From: Trichinella spiralis
Taxonomy: Eukaryota; Nematoda; Enoplea; Trichinellida; Trichinellidae
NCBI GenBank assembly: GCA_000181795.3
Contig: CM012953.1
Location: 4,520,292 to 4,584,291 of the forward strand
Length of the DNA stretch: 64,000 bases
Direction: 5' to 3'
A program made the position numbers and the translations under genes. Numbering within the stretch: position 1 is the stretch's first letter; every line of letters starts with the position of its first letter. Below, one piece after another: positions 23,660 through 38,421 of the stretch. The notes under the pieces are model-generated. The model made no database searches and was not told the DNA's origin. It was given only the letters and a program-made list of their open reading frames with translations.

Positions 23660-24351
23660 GAAAAAAGCAAACAATTTATCTTTCCCAAATACGCTAGAAT
23701 CTAATCATACAAAAGATTTGCTGTGGAACAACATGATGAATTTCAAATGACAGTATGAAAAAATGCTTTTAAGTTTTAAATAATATTATTTTTGCTTATA
23801 TTGCTTATATTATGCAGAAAAGTTCTTAACATCAAAAGTATCGTTATATTTTAATATGAAATTAGGAAAAAATAGTAAAGCTAATCAAAGTAAAAATTCT
23901 CAGATATTCATAAAATTATGTGAAAATTGTTTTGGATGTAAACTATTAAGATTACTATTAATATTTAATATCGTTTTCCTGAATCATACGTGAACTAATA
24001 CTAATATTGGTTTCGGTAAAAAAATTAGTACCTAATTATTGTTTACTGTATAACTTTAAGTTGACGAAGTTATTTACTTATGTAGATTTTTTTTGAATCT
24101 AATAATGAAAGAATGTAAGATGAAATATTCATTTGAAATTAAAAAGTTGTTTTTCCAGTTTTAGTTGTTATCTGATATTTTTTCAGTACATCAGCAAGTA
24201 ATAATTTACTTGAAAAACACACGTCGCAAAATGTTTGCTTATAATGTTTGTAAGAGTATATGATTGTGATTTATTAATTTGTATAGGCATCGGTGAGATA
24301 TGTGAACAAAAGAAATTACTGGTGTTTATTTATGACCCGTTTTGTTGGGTT
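23660..24351. other. divergent intergenic region, ALG1 (-) and LST8 (+)
   Basis: About 690 bp, AT-rich. The ORF extending upstream of the chosen LST8 start (24235-24351) has no similarity to the family and is treated as leader. Confidence 0.5.
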
Positions 24352-25731
24352 ATGTCTGCATTGGTGCCACCGAAAAAGTGCAGTATGGCAGAAAAGGTGT
24401 CGGAAAAGTCAATTCTTGCCACTGGCGGGTATGATCACACTATAAAATTATGGAAAATTTCTCCACCTGTGTGTTTTCGCACATTGCAACACCCTGATTC
24501 GCAGGTAATAACTTGAAACAATAACAAAAATATTATTTAAAATTTATTAATGTTGTAGTTCCTTTGAAAAACTGTTAAAAGTTAATGTATTATTTTATTC
24601 ACTGAACACTGAATTGAAATTAGAAATTACTAAGATTGTTGCGAATAAAGTTGTTCGTAATGACATGATGCTGTTAATGTCGACTGGCTTATTTAATGAT
24701 TTGCAATTTAATTAAATTTTTGAATTCAGAAATGCTGGAATGACATGTTCATAGGTGAATAAGCTCGAATTGACCGCCGATGGTACACTACTTGCGGCTG
24801 CCGGTTACCAGCGTATACGTATGTACGACATTGCAACGGGTGACGTCAGTCCTGTGGTCAATTACGAGGGAGTGGCGAAAAACATCACCGCGGTCGGTTT
24901 CAACAACAGCACGCGTTGGATGTACACCGGTGGTGAGGACAATTCGGCTCGTATATGGGATTTGAGGAGTCGAAATTTACAATGTCAGCGAATATTCCAA
25001 GTGAACACTCCAGTTTCCTGTGTTTGCTTGCATCCGAATCAAGTGGAATTGTTTGTCGGTGACCAAAGCGGCACGATTCATTTGTGGGATTTGCGTACCG
25101 ATCACAACGAGCAACTGTTGCCAGAGCGGAACATGATGATCCAAAGTGTCGATGTTAACGGAATTGGTATTTATTTTTTTCTATTAATGTTCCATGGATG
25201 CTTACTTATTTGCTTGTTGTTCAAATTGTAGGAACCATGTTGGGTGCTTTAACTCACAAAGGTATGTTTTACACTTGGACGTTGAAATCCGTTTTTAACA
25301 AACCGAGTAGAATTTATCCAAAAATGAAATTGGAAGCTCACAAAACGTACGCTCTCAGATGCAAATTTTCGCCAAACAGTGAATTCGTGGTCACCACTTC
25401 AGCTGACCACACAGCCAAAATGTGGAAAAGTAGTGATTTGAATGAAGTGATCACTTTCACCAAACCTGGCCAACAATGGGTTTGGGATTGTGCTTTCACT
25501 TCGGATTCAGAATTTTTATTTACTTGCTCATCGGACAGCGTCGTTCGACTGTGGCGGTGTGACGACGGCGCTCCTATACACGAATACGCTGGTCACCAAA
25601 GGGCAGTGACAACAATAGCATTTCAAGATGGTTGCCCAAAGCAGGATACTGAAATCACTGCTGCCACCTGCAATTCAGCTCCTTCTACTACGGATATTGC
25701 AGTAGTGGTGGACGATGATGCCAAACCTTGA
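24352..25731 (+). CDS. LST8: LST8 (GbetaL), WD40 subunit of TOR complexes
   Basis: Exons 24352-24504, 24755-25166 and 25232-25731, in phases 0 and 1, give 354 residues. The sequence follows animal mLST8: [92 protein letters not shown] and [10 protein letters not shown], i.e. a seven-bladed propeller. LST8 binds the TOR kinase domain and stabilises TORC1 and TORC2. The C-terminus carries about 30 extra, poorly structured residues (after [13 protein letters not shown]) compared with the 326-residue human protein. A second in-frame ATG at 24385 could also be the start. Confidence 0.94.
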
Positions 25732-27253
25732 TTGCTCGGTTAAAACTCTGTCTAATAAATTGTCTTCTATTGATAATACGTTTCAAAAATGTTGGAAGTG
25801 AAAAATATTTTTTGATTTGTTTCTTTTTTGCATTGTAAACACTAGGGAATAATCTTTAATATTTAAAATATCATTTGACGTAAGTAATTTTTCTTCCAAC
25901 AATATAGGGTAATGGTGATGATTTTATTTGACTTTCTTTAATTGATCGTATCTTTCGAGTAGATTGCAAATGTATTTGAATATTGATGCTATTTGTAAAT
26001 ATTTTAAATTTAGGGTAGGCTGAAATTTGTTTACTGAAATGGAAGCTTTTAAATGCAAAAAGTCCATTTAAGAGCGTTTTAGTAAATAAGAAAATAACTG
26101 ATGTAATAAATAAGAAAAGAATAGATTTATCAAGGAAAAATCAAAATAATTTTTAAAAAGTAATATAAACATTATTAAAATTATTGTTAATAGGCAAGTA
26201 TTTACAGTAGGAATCAGCTTTAGAAGAAAATTAAAAAAAGAAGATCTTTGATTAGTTATTTTGGTTAAATTTGAGGACAGCTGATAAAATAATAAAAAGT
26301 CATGATCGTAAATTGATAAAGCTGCGTATTAGAATTTTTATAATAAATTTAAAAGTTAAGGCGCATCTTAAAATAAGATTAATACTGTTTTTTTCACTCC
26401 GTAATGTTTTTTAAAGTGAAATTCTTTTTGTACTGCTATGAAAAATGTCTTATCATGAATAGATATTAGTATTAATTATGGTGTGATTAGTAATGTATAT
26501 AATTCAAATATGAAAAAAAATAGATTATGATATTTAGGAAGAAAAAGAAGAAAGCTAGCAAAAATGGAAAGCAATTTATAAAAGAGATTGTAATAAAATT
26601 GTGATTGCATTTAAATGAAGTGCATTCAGTGGTAATGTTCATTTCCGTCCTTCAAAAGTTGTTTTTATGACAAAAGTGAAAGAATGCGAAAACTCGCTTG
26701 ATGCAAAAATGAATAGCAGGTCAACATATATTTTGAAGAGCGAGTTTTGCAAGCTGAATCACAAGTACAATTTGAACTTTTACAAAAAAAAATAAATAAA
26801 TTATATAATACAAAAATGGCCTTTTCAACGTTTCAACTGGATCATAGTTTTTTTGATTAAATTACCATAAAAGAAATTGAAATGGAGAAATGGTCAGCGC
26901 CGTGTTAAGTTACCAGCCGGCATTTTGAGCGTCATCGACACGTGAGTGAAGTGAAGGACAAGACGAGAGATGTTGGTTATAGGTGAACACCACCAGTTTT
27001 CTGCATCGTCGTTCCACAACGTGTCAATGAACTGCAATCACAAGTGAAACGATCAAGCCGAAAAACAATCATCTGCTTGAAGCTTTGATTTTGCCGGTCG
27101 CTGACATTGCATAAATTTGGAAAATACAAATTATTCCACTTTCTTGGCTTTTCCACACACACATTTGGAAAGCACAACAAGCAGACGCTCAGCTTTCATT
27201 TTTTAAACCATTGTCACTGCCCATCATTCATTTTTTTGATTAATTTCTTATTA
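25732..27253. other. intergenic region upstream of the ZP gene
   Basis: About 1.5 kb. It is AT-rich except for about 26890-27110, where GC rises. That block lies 150-350 bp before the ZP gene and is a promoter or leader candidate. No coding region is supported. Confidence 0.5.
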
Positions 27254-29744
27254 ATGGAGCAGACTGTCCATTTTGTTTACAAATTCTACATTGCTATGGT
27301 ATGTTTTTACATTTTTATAGCTGCAAAATTAGTAACAAACAATATTTGCAAGCAAAAATTATTCTGCATTATAAAATACTGCAAATGAACTTTCAACTAA
27401 TTGTTCATTTGCTATTTCAAGAGAATAATTATTCTTTTCAATTTCAACATTAACAATTTTTCAATTTAAATTTTATTAAAATCTCATATTACAAAAGCAA
27501 TGAAGCTTGCATTTTTATTATTTAAATTACTGAAATTTCAACAAATATTTTGCATCCTCTCATCGCATTGCACTGCAGTTGTTCATTTGTTCATTAATAA
27601 TGATAGTTTTTTGTGTCGTATCAAAATTTTAATTTTAGCTCTTATTTTTTAGCTTAATTTATTGAAAACTTAATTTTTAGAAAAATTGCAACTGTCTTCA
27701 AAACTTCAAAAGAACAATTCTATTCTATGAGCGAGCTATGATATAAACAGTACTTAATTGAACTTAATAAAATTAATCAAAAAAACTTATTATTATAATA
27801 TGAAAGTTATATCAAAAGTTATATTTCATTCAATGTTTTGAAAATGGAAACTACTGTTAATAAATATTTTTCAAGCTGTATAGTTTTTAATCAATGATTG
27901 TTTTAGATATTGGCAAAAGTTGCTTCAAGTTACTTCCTCATTGACAATGAGGTTATAGGTTGGTTTTTGAAGTAACAACAAATTTTGTTTTACTCAAGTT
28001 TAAATCCACATTATATATACGTAGGCAAACCTGAAATTGAATGCGGTCCAGAAAAAATAGGCATGAAAGTGAAAACAAAGCATCCTTTCGAAGGAAGCCT
28101 ATATCTGAAAAATTGGCGCCGGAAACAAGGCTGTTTTGCAGAAGCAGTTTCAGAGGGAAATATCACCAAATCTTCAGCCAGTCTGTCCATACCGCTTGCT
28201 GATTTAGCACAATGTGGAATGGAATTTCAACGAAATGTAAATCAAAAGTTTCAGGAAAAACTTTATTTGAAATACATTATTTTAAGTGCAAGCAGGTAGC
28301 ACATACTGTAGGCTTAATCGATTTTTTTTTAAAATTCATTTAAGTAAATTAACATAAAAATATATTGTTCATCATAATTTTAATTAATTAATTAATTAAT
28401 TATTTTTGTCATTCTAGCGTATTTTTGATATTTTTTGATGAAAATTCTTTTTAGCAGCAGAACGGTGATTTAACTGTCCGAGGCGTTTGGGTTGTTTCAT
28501 TCCATCCTCTTTTCATAACAAAAGTTGATCGAGCATTTGATGTTCTGTGCATATTTAAACAAAATGAAGTGAATATGAAATCCCAGTTAACAGTCAGGCA
28601 AGTTATGAACATATTTACAATTTGTGGAAATTTCAAAATTCTCCAGCGTGATTTATTATATTTTCAATTTCAAAATTTTAGACATAAAGTCTAAATTTAT
28701 TGTTCTTTTAAGTTATTTTCATTTTTACACTGAATAATTTACTTTGTACAGTGATCTGGTTACTTTGGCAATAATTCCACGAACAGTACCAGTGCCTTCA
28801 GTAATGATGAAAATCGTTTCTGGTTCTGTTCCTGATACTACTTTACCCCCAGTTACAAAATCCAAAGTGGGAAATAAAATCACATTCATCTGGTACATAA
28901 CTGATCCATCAGGTGACATTTAATTTTCAAAGCAAGAAATTCAATAATTTCATAATTCTCTTTATTATTGTAGATATTTTTGGACTTCGCGTCCGGGAAT
29001 GCACAGCTGAAAACAAGCGTGGATTGTCAGTGAAAATTGTAGAAAATGGATGCAGCACAGAAAGTGTAGCTATACGGGAAATTTCTTACGAACCAGACAA
29101 TACGAAAGCATACGCAACAAGTCAAACATTCAAATTTGCTGATCAAGAAGATATTTGGTTCCAGTGTCGTGTTCTGGTGTGTACCAAATTAGGAAAAATT
29201 GGAACTCATTACAATTCTGAATCATGCGAAGAAATAAAGGTAATCACGCACACAATGTGGATACAATTATCAATTGCTTAGTTATGAATAAATATTAGAA
29301 ACTGTCTCTATTATAAGTGAACTGCTTTCAGACGTGCGGCCATTCTTCACGTTCCAAAAGAAATACTGGTGTTTCGAGCGAAGATTTAATTGATGAAGAT
29401 GAAACCATTTTAGAGCAGCACATGCAAGTTGTAGAATTATACAATCAAAATTTGAAAAATAACAAAGATCTGCTTCAACGTAAGCATAATATGTTAATAA
29501 TAATTACCTTAATAAAACAGAAATAATATTTTCCTACATTCTAGACATTCCAACAGATCGTGTGATTCCTTATGGCTCAGGAACTTCTTTAATGAAAAAG
29601 AGCAAATCATGGAGGATATGTATGAAAAAATGGGTTTTCAGTTTGACTTCATCGGTTACTGCAACTGCTTACATTTTTGCTTTCATAATTACAGCATTCT
29701 TAGTCCACTCATCGTGCGGTGGAAATTTTCAAAAAGACATATAA
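27254..29744 (+). CDS. cuticlin-like ZP-domain membrane protein
   Basis: Eight exons, 27254-27298, 27907-27958, 28025-28236, 28455-28597, 28752-28912, 28974-29239, 29332-29479 and 29545-29744, in phases 0,1,0,2,1,0,1, give 408 residues. The N-terminus is a signal peptide spread over two exons (MEQTVHFVYKFYIAM plus ILAKVASS). The ZP domain opens with the cuticlin signature IDNEVIGKPEIECGP, continues through VVSFHPLFITKVDRAF, and ends in ZP-C with cysteines at GCSTE, WFQCRVLVC and ESCEEIK. A furin-type RSKR follows, then a Ser/acidic linker and a C-terminal membrane segment (TATAYIFAFIITAFLV). Such proteins are cleaved, released and polymerise into apical matrix or cuticle in nematodes. The intron after exon 4 has a GC donor (AG|GCAAGT); no GT donor nearby keeps frame. 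Exons 1-2 are weaker because they rest on phase and signal-peptide logic. Confidence 0.87.
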
Positions 29745-30632
29745 TCCACAATGTGCCATAAAATATTTATTTGTGTTAAATATTTGGTCTGAGTGCTTGT
29801 TATTGTGTTTAAATAAAATGAAAAAAAGTATATTAAAAAAATATTGTTTCTGAAAAATTTCAGTTAATTCATCTTACTGTAGTTATGTTAATTGCAAAAT
29901 TCTAACTATTGAAAAAACAGCTTAACAGTTTAAAATTCAGACAGTTTTAGGGCACAAACGTGCTATGTCAACTTGTGAAATAAAAAAAGTGAAATCGAAC
30001 TGCAATATTCAACTTTTTATTCTCATTTAAGAGAAATTGCAACATTAAAAATGCTGCCATGTTTTTTTAATCATATTATTGCGTTAATATACGATAAAAT
30101 CTATAATAAATTGTTCAAAAAAACATCAGTCAAATATTTCATCCCGTTTATGATCAGTAATTAGTAAAAATTATTTGTTTTCATCAAAAATTATGATTTT
30201 TGCAAATTATAATGAATAATTTTTGAAAGAAATAATTCAATTGAATGTCATTGTTGATTAACAATGTAATGCTTAAATTTCATTAATTTTCAATTGTTTG
30301 TTGAACAGTTAATTGAAAAAGTAGCAATTTATTAAATTTATTTAATAAACATCTTTTCGAAAAGAAGTTATGTAACAGATTGATTGACATGTGAAATAGA
30401 GCTAATAGAACACTGTGATGCTATTGATGAACACCAGTTCAATCAACAATCAGCTTGTATTGCCGGAGGGTTCGGGTCAACGCCTGCTGACATGACTCCC
30501 ATTTGGAGAGATTGCAAAATCTGTGCAACTAGTCCCACTTGATCAGTTTACGACATTCAGTTAATAAATACCACCAAATATTACCGTTTCTTTTAGTCAC
30601 CATTTCAAAAATCATTTCTCTTCTCTATTCAA
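29745..30632. other. intergenic, upstream of uridine phosphorylase
   Basis: About 890 bp. Most is AT-rich. About 30410-30560 is less so and may be promoter or leader. An acceptor TTTCTTTTAG at 30587-30596 lies 36 bp before the chosen ATG; the frame between them is open, so an upstream coding exon cannot be excluded. Confidence 0.5.
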
Positions 30633-32263
<1,631 letters not shown>

Positions 32264-32486
32264 TTTTCACACACGGATACAATTTTGTTCAGTGAAATAG
32301 GAAATGAACAAATAAATTTACACATAATTTAGGTGTTATTTTATTACAATTCAACAATATATATGCAATTGATGAAGGAAATTTACGTTAAAAACATCAA
32401 AAACATTTTTTACGTGGGCAATTCTGTAAGGGCAAATATGAAAGAAAAATTCAATGATTAAAAAAACAACAATCCAATATAAACAT

Positions 32487-35400
32487 TTAAATACCGAAAC
32501 CTCCAACTGGAATATGCAAGGTTTGGTTGAAATCGGCAACAGCGGTCAACGTCCCGCTGTGAAAGCCTTGCTCTTTAGGACTGAAATAAATCCATATTCG
32601 TTGGCGTTTATCAGCGCTATAATTAATAAATAAATGACAATGACAAAATTGGAAAATATTCCAATAAAATTCTCCTTACACTAAGTCTAATTTCTTGCAG
32701 CTTAATGTGAACAGGTCGTTATCTAACAATAAATTGACCTGAAAATTCAAAAATAATAAACATATTAAATGGTCCCCCTTTGCAAAATTATTAATCTCTC
32801 ATACTGAAGTCGATTCTTCGCTTTTGAAATCGACGCAAATGCGCGTCGTTGTGTGCAATTCAGTGTCTTTAAATCGAACATCCATTGGTGTTGCTCTGAA
32901 CATTGTTCTAAAAAATGAAATCATTCTTTAAAATGCAAAATACATATACAATATATATATATACTTTTCTGGAATAGGTAATCTGGATAATTTTCGATGA
33001 AAACTAGACGCTGATGTGGACAACAAACAACCTGCAGATGTGCTCTGCTTTGAATAACAACTATTTGGGGATAGATTATATCTGAAATTAAAAAAAATTT
33101 ACAATATCAATTAAATTGTAAAATTGCAATCACAGTAAATTATTAATTTACCGAGAACCGGCTGATGATTGTTCCATCTCCAAAGCTGCGAAGCTCAAAC
33201 AGCTATCGGTTTCGCTCCACATTTCTGCGGTCAATTTGATCACAATTTTTCGCAAATTATTGACAAAACTTGCAGCTTCTGTAGAAGAAGCTGGAATCAA
33301 TTCGTCTACAATAATAAACGTGCAAGATATTTAAAAATAAATTAAAGGGGTTCTTAAAAACTTCTAAAGAAATTTTTTTTAATTCGACATACCAACTACT
33401 ACACGGTCTTCTCCTTCAAAAACTTCAGTGAATGTAATTGTCTCCTTCGTAAATTGTTTCTTTTTGTACTTTTCCCACCTTAATCAAACAAATTAATCAT
33501 AAATTAAAAGAAATGAATAATAAATAACTTACCCGCGTAGATTACGTCTCAATACTTCCTCATTCCAAAACAAAGATACGTAAGCCACAATGCCATTATG
33601 AGGCACATCGTTTTTCTTGACGTTAAAATGCACATTCTGAAATGATTTTATTATGCAAAATTAATATAATATAATATAATATAATATAATATAATATAAT
33701 ATAAAATTTCTTTTCACCATTTCCGAGTCGCAGTTCATTACAAAAGCCTTCGGTTCCATTGTCAATTTTTCATCATGAAGCACCTCATGAGCAAAAGGAT
33801 CTAATGAACAAAACAACAAGTATTCACACATAAAATGAAAAGCAAAATAAATCAATAAAAAATATCTAACCAGCATATGGAACCATTTTCACAAAAGCAG
33901 GCAACGAACCAGTATTTTTCAACGTTACCTTACCGTGAAAATTGCCATTGGATTGAGAAATTAATTTCACGTCAACAAGCTTTTCCGGCGACAAGTATTT
34001 TTCATCGGCAATCATCACACACGCCGTACCACCATAACCGTACAGTCGAATCTTGAATTTAAATACAACAACAACCACAACATTACTAAAATGAAAAATA
34101 AAATTTGAATAAAAAGCACACGAACCACAAATTCTTCTTTTGTTTCTTCTAGTCGAAATAAAATTTTGCCCGTCTGATAGCCAACCGATTTTGGTCGAAA
34201 CGAAACAACCAAACGATGACTTTCGTTGGCGGAAAACTGCATCATTGTTCTAGAGCTGACATTTTCAAGCTGTAATTGAAAAGTGAAATTAAAAATTTCA
34301 TAATAAACAAACAAACAAATCTACTTTAAAACATTGGTTCTGGTGCTTGATTGAAACGCGAGTTCGAATTTGCCCAAACTGGGATGTGTAACGGACTAAA
34401 ACTGAATTCGAAACGCTGCTGTTCAACGGCACGCATCCGAATGACAAATGGCGCTTGTTGGCTTCCAAATGACCATCCGCATGCTGTGGTAGAGCAGTTG
34501 GAACCTGAGCTGGTGCTTTGGTACGGATGACTGTTTTCGAAGGAACGGCCGGCACTTTGAATTCATCCACCAACTGAGGAGGACCAGTGGCAGTCAATAA
34601 TGCGGCGGCTAAACAAAAAGAAAATCCAAATAATTCCCATGCACCAACAACAAAACCACACAACCAGTAGATATTGTTTTTTACATCGGTTTTCATCTTG
34701 AGAAACAACAATTGCCGGCATGTTGTTCGAAGGTGCAGCAGCTTCAGCTTGACGCTGCATCCGTCTCAACGCAATCGAAACGTCCGTACTCATGATCATC
34801 TCGGCCAGTGCACTGGCCGAATAATCACTCGTGCAATCGAAAAGTATTCTCCTCAAAGCGGCTGTCGGTGAATCACTGGCCGACTCCTCCTTCCAATTAA
34901 TGTCGGCATGCTTCAACAGACCACCGCCCTCTGATTTCTTCGTACAAGAGTCACGTCCACGAACAGCTTGTTCGCTGAGATCAACTGACGACATCTTCTT
35001 GCCAACATTTTCCACTTCATCTTCTTGAAGACGATTCGATTTGGACTGCAAAATCGAATAATTTCAATACAACCAATCAAAACTATTCCTAAAATTCACC
35101 TGATAAATTGGCAATTGTCGTTGATCAGAATTGTGCTTGTCGCTTAATTTTGAATAATGCGAACCGAATGCACAATCAGACGGTCCTGAAAACGCGACTC
35201 GACCACTGCGAGACGATTCTTGTTCCGATTGAATCGTCTTGTCATTGTCCGAATGGACACTAAATCCGAAGGTAGGCTTAAAAATGTCAACATCCATTAT
35301 TACTACAACCACAACTTCTGAAGTGATGCGTGAAACATTACAATTTCCTCTTCTTCAACGTCATCGTCGGAATTTATCTGGCCAACAGGTGCCGATTTAC

Positions 35401-37368
35401 CACCAAACACTTTGGTCATTTCTCCTCTATTCGAGCTTGAGGACCAACTGCCAGTCAAAATATCCTGCATATTGGACAGCAATATTTAAACGGGAAAAGA
35501 AATTCAATTCAATTCTACCTGCACTGGCATGCCATTTTTGGAAAACTGCAGCTCATCTTCACGGAACATTTTCAGCTTTTCCTCGTTGTCTAATAATGAA
35601 ACAAATTTAACAAAACACTAAAACTACTATTAGCATCGTTCGACCGAATAAACCCAGTTGAAACTATTGACTATTTTTAATTTGGTCTTTCCAGCTGGAA
35701 AAGTAAAATTTCAATTCTATCATTCAAATGTTCGAATTTTTCTTTTCTTTTTCAACATTCACTTTACATTAATATCTAATCCATATAAATCAACTGAATA
35801 ATTATTTAATCTATTATATTATTTATTTTTATTGAAATTTTATTAATTATTTATTTTTACAATAAATCAAAAAAGCATAAACAAACAAATATGCTTAAAC
35901 ATGTGGAAATAAATCAAGTGCTGTCATTTTAGCTTACGAAGGTAATTTTGAAAAGCACAAAAATATACCTGTAATAAACACTACATCGTCCGAAATATTA
36001 TCGTTGTTACACTGCAATTCAGCATTTGAAAATCCTGAAAGTTCAAAATAAAAAAATTATTAAATAAATGCCATTTATCAACGCTTAAAATGAAAATAAA
36101 AATACTGACCAGAGCTGCTAGAACTTCTCGCTTCTCCATTTTCTAAATTTGGTAATTTTGCATTCCACTGAAGATTCTTCATCGTCAAATTAGAGCTGCA
36201 ATTTATCGCTTCCTTCGTAGTATTTCGACGCAAAACCGTGTTGGTCACTGGCAAATACGAAGGCATCTTCTCGCTTTCAAGTGGACAAATTGGAGACGAC
36301 GAACGAAATACAGGCGCAGTAGCTAACCCGCTGTAATTGCTGCCTGCTTGAATAGTCAAATCTAAAGTCAATCTAATAATATATCATCGCACTAAAATTT
36401 TCCATCTAAAATAAATAACTACTAAGAAACAATAAATCATCAAACCATTCTAACTGCGTGATCATCTTAAATTTTAAACTGTAAAATTAATATAACAATA
36501 TTGTGGCAATTTATAACATCGGCCTGCAATAACTTCAATTTCACATATTAAAAGCTATTTGTCAAACAATGATGTGCTTAATTAGTATTTTTCTAACAAA
36601 TTATTATTTTAATTAATCAATGAATAATTACAAAACATCAAACCTATCGACAAGTCATCTTTGCTTGCTGGATTGCCTATTTCTTCGACAGAATTAAATT
36701 CAGCCATTATATCGTCTAATTCGGCTTGATCAATGCGAACTTCTGGAATTGAGTAGTTCAAATTCTCTTCTGGAATTATGTCATTTTTTATTGTAGACTT
36801 CAATTGAACTGTCGCTTTCATAAATTTCGGTTCTTTCTGATTTAAAAATCTTTCTAAGTTTTCCATATCAATGCTGTTATTCGTAAATCCTGAAACAATG
36901 TTCGTAAACCAAAAAGATCCCCTTATTGAAAAAACAAAAGCATACCTTTAAACGTTTCAGATGAATTTACCGGTAAAAGTGATTCATCAGTTTCACAATC
37001 ACTTAATTGACCATTGTTTCTAAATATTTTAAATAATAACATCGGTCATAAGGTAATTTCATGTAAACTGTGGAAGTAACATAACATATGAAATTTGATA
37101 AATAATAATTTTACTACATAATTTATTGTTCTTCACATTGTCAAAAATGTTATAACATTCAGAAAAAGTACAAAATGTGTGCAGAAAATGTTAAAACCTT
37201 GGAACCTTGTGAACAACCTCACCTTGGCTTAATTACAGTCGATTTAGCGATTGGTTCTGGAAGGCATAATGGTGTTTCATCATCAAAAAATAAAGTGTCT
37301 CGAGGATAAGCTTCGTCAATATCCACAGTAAAGCAGTCAAAATCATCCGAGCGCACGCCACCCGACAT
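32487..37368 (-). CDS. spd-2/CEP192: SPD-2/CEP192 centrosomal scaffold protein
   Basis: Twenty exons in agreeing phases: 37223-37368, 36946-37019, 36644-36889, 36110-36361, 35969-36034, 35519-35589, 35304-35464, 35100-35259, 34685-35045, 34325-34608, 34120-34269, 33871-34051, 33718-33800, 33533-33636, 33393-33478, 33152-33305, 32965-33081, 32805-32907, 32680-32738, 32487-32616; about 995 residues. The first 500 are acidic, Ser/Asn-rich and unstructured. From about residue 530 come beta-rich ASH/PapD-like domains, with VSFRPKSVGYQTGKI, IRLYGYGGTACV and VKLISQSNGNFHGKVTLKNTGSLPAFVKMV, close to the CEP192 segment after YGYGGTS. The protein recruits PLK1, Aurora A and pericentriolar material and drives centriole assembly; animals generally have one copy. 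Splicing between the seventh and eighth exons (a 44-bp intron) is the least certain, and an alternative last exon near 32413 is possible. Confidence 0.9.
33663..33708. repeat. (ATAAT)n microsatellite
   Basis: A pentanucleotide run within the SPD-2 intron between exons 13 and 14, ending about 10 bp from the exon 13 donor. Confidence 0.9.
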
Positions 37369-38421
37369 TTGGAAGAGCTAGTACTAACCAAACAAAATAT
37401 AACTACTTTCAATGCAATACAGTACGATTAATGATAATCAAGCTCTGTTTTAATATGAAACGTCACCCATTTTACTACTGCGCACACATACCAATTAACA
37501 ATATTTTATTCTGATATAAATTTTAAAAATAATTAGATGAATATTTTTAATGAAATTTAAAATTTAACTCAACACCTATTAAAATCGCGCAATTAATAAA
37601 TTACGTAATATAAAAATAGTGAAACTCAGGTATCAGTACTGAAGTGATGTACAGCAAAGTGGTGTACAGGTGGATTGTAAATTAACTTTAGGGACAATTC
37701 AAAAATTGCCATCATATTTTGCGTTATATTTTTAACTTTTAACACAAGTTTTATTCAGATAAAACTACAGTATTTACGCTAAAATCAACAGAACACTGCC
37801 GCAAACAACAATAGGTACCACCGGATGTTAATTCAACAAGCAACACATTCAAACGGTCTCCACCCCACCTGATGTCAATAACCAATTATCTCTGTTTCTT
37901 TAGCATTTTGAACGTTCAGGTTTAAATTCTGTCAACTGTTTTCTGTATATAATTAGGAATAAACCGATTCTAAATTTTATTTAATATTTTTTTATTTTTC
38001 AAATAAGTTTTATGATCATAAATGTTGGGTCATGTTTACAGTGCGAAATATCTTGATTATTTTTCAGACTGTGATACAATATTTTCTTATTTTTTTAATG
38101 AAATTGGGAAATTGTAATGAAACGAATATTTTTCTTATTCAAATTATTATTCTGTAAATTCAAGATGTTTTATTAAAATGATGACTGATAGTTACGTCTT
38201 GCATTATTAATAGTTTAGGTAATGAACCATTTTAATTAAATTGTTAAAGCAATACTTTAATTTTTATTAATACGTGTTTGATTTAATATTTTATAATTAT
38301 TTATTTTTTAATTAATTTCATTGTTTTTTTGAGAAAGTACTCACAATGACTATGAAGAAATCTTTTTATTTTGTGATTTAAATAGAAATAAGAGAAATCA
38401 AAATAATTTTGAAACTGCACA
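37369..38421. other. divergent intergenic region, SPD-2 (-) and EXOC3 (+)
   Basis: About 1.05 kb between two start codons. It is AT-rich with a slightly GC-richer core at about 37780-37880, the likely shared promoter area. Confidence 0.55.
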
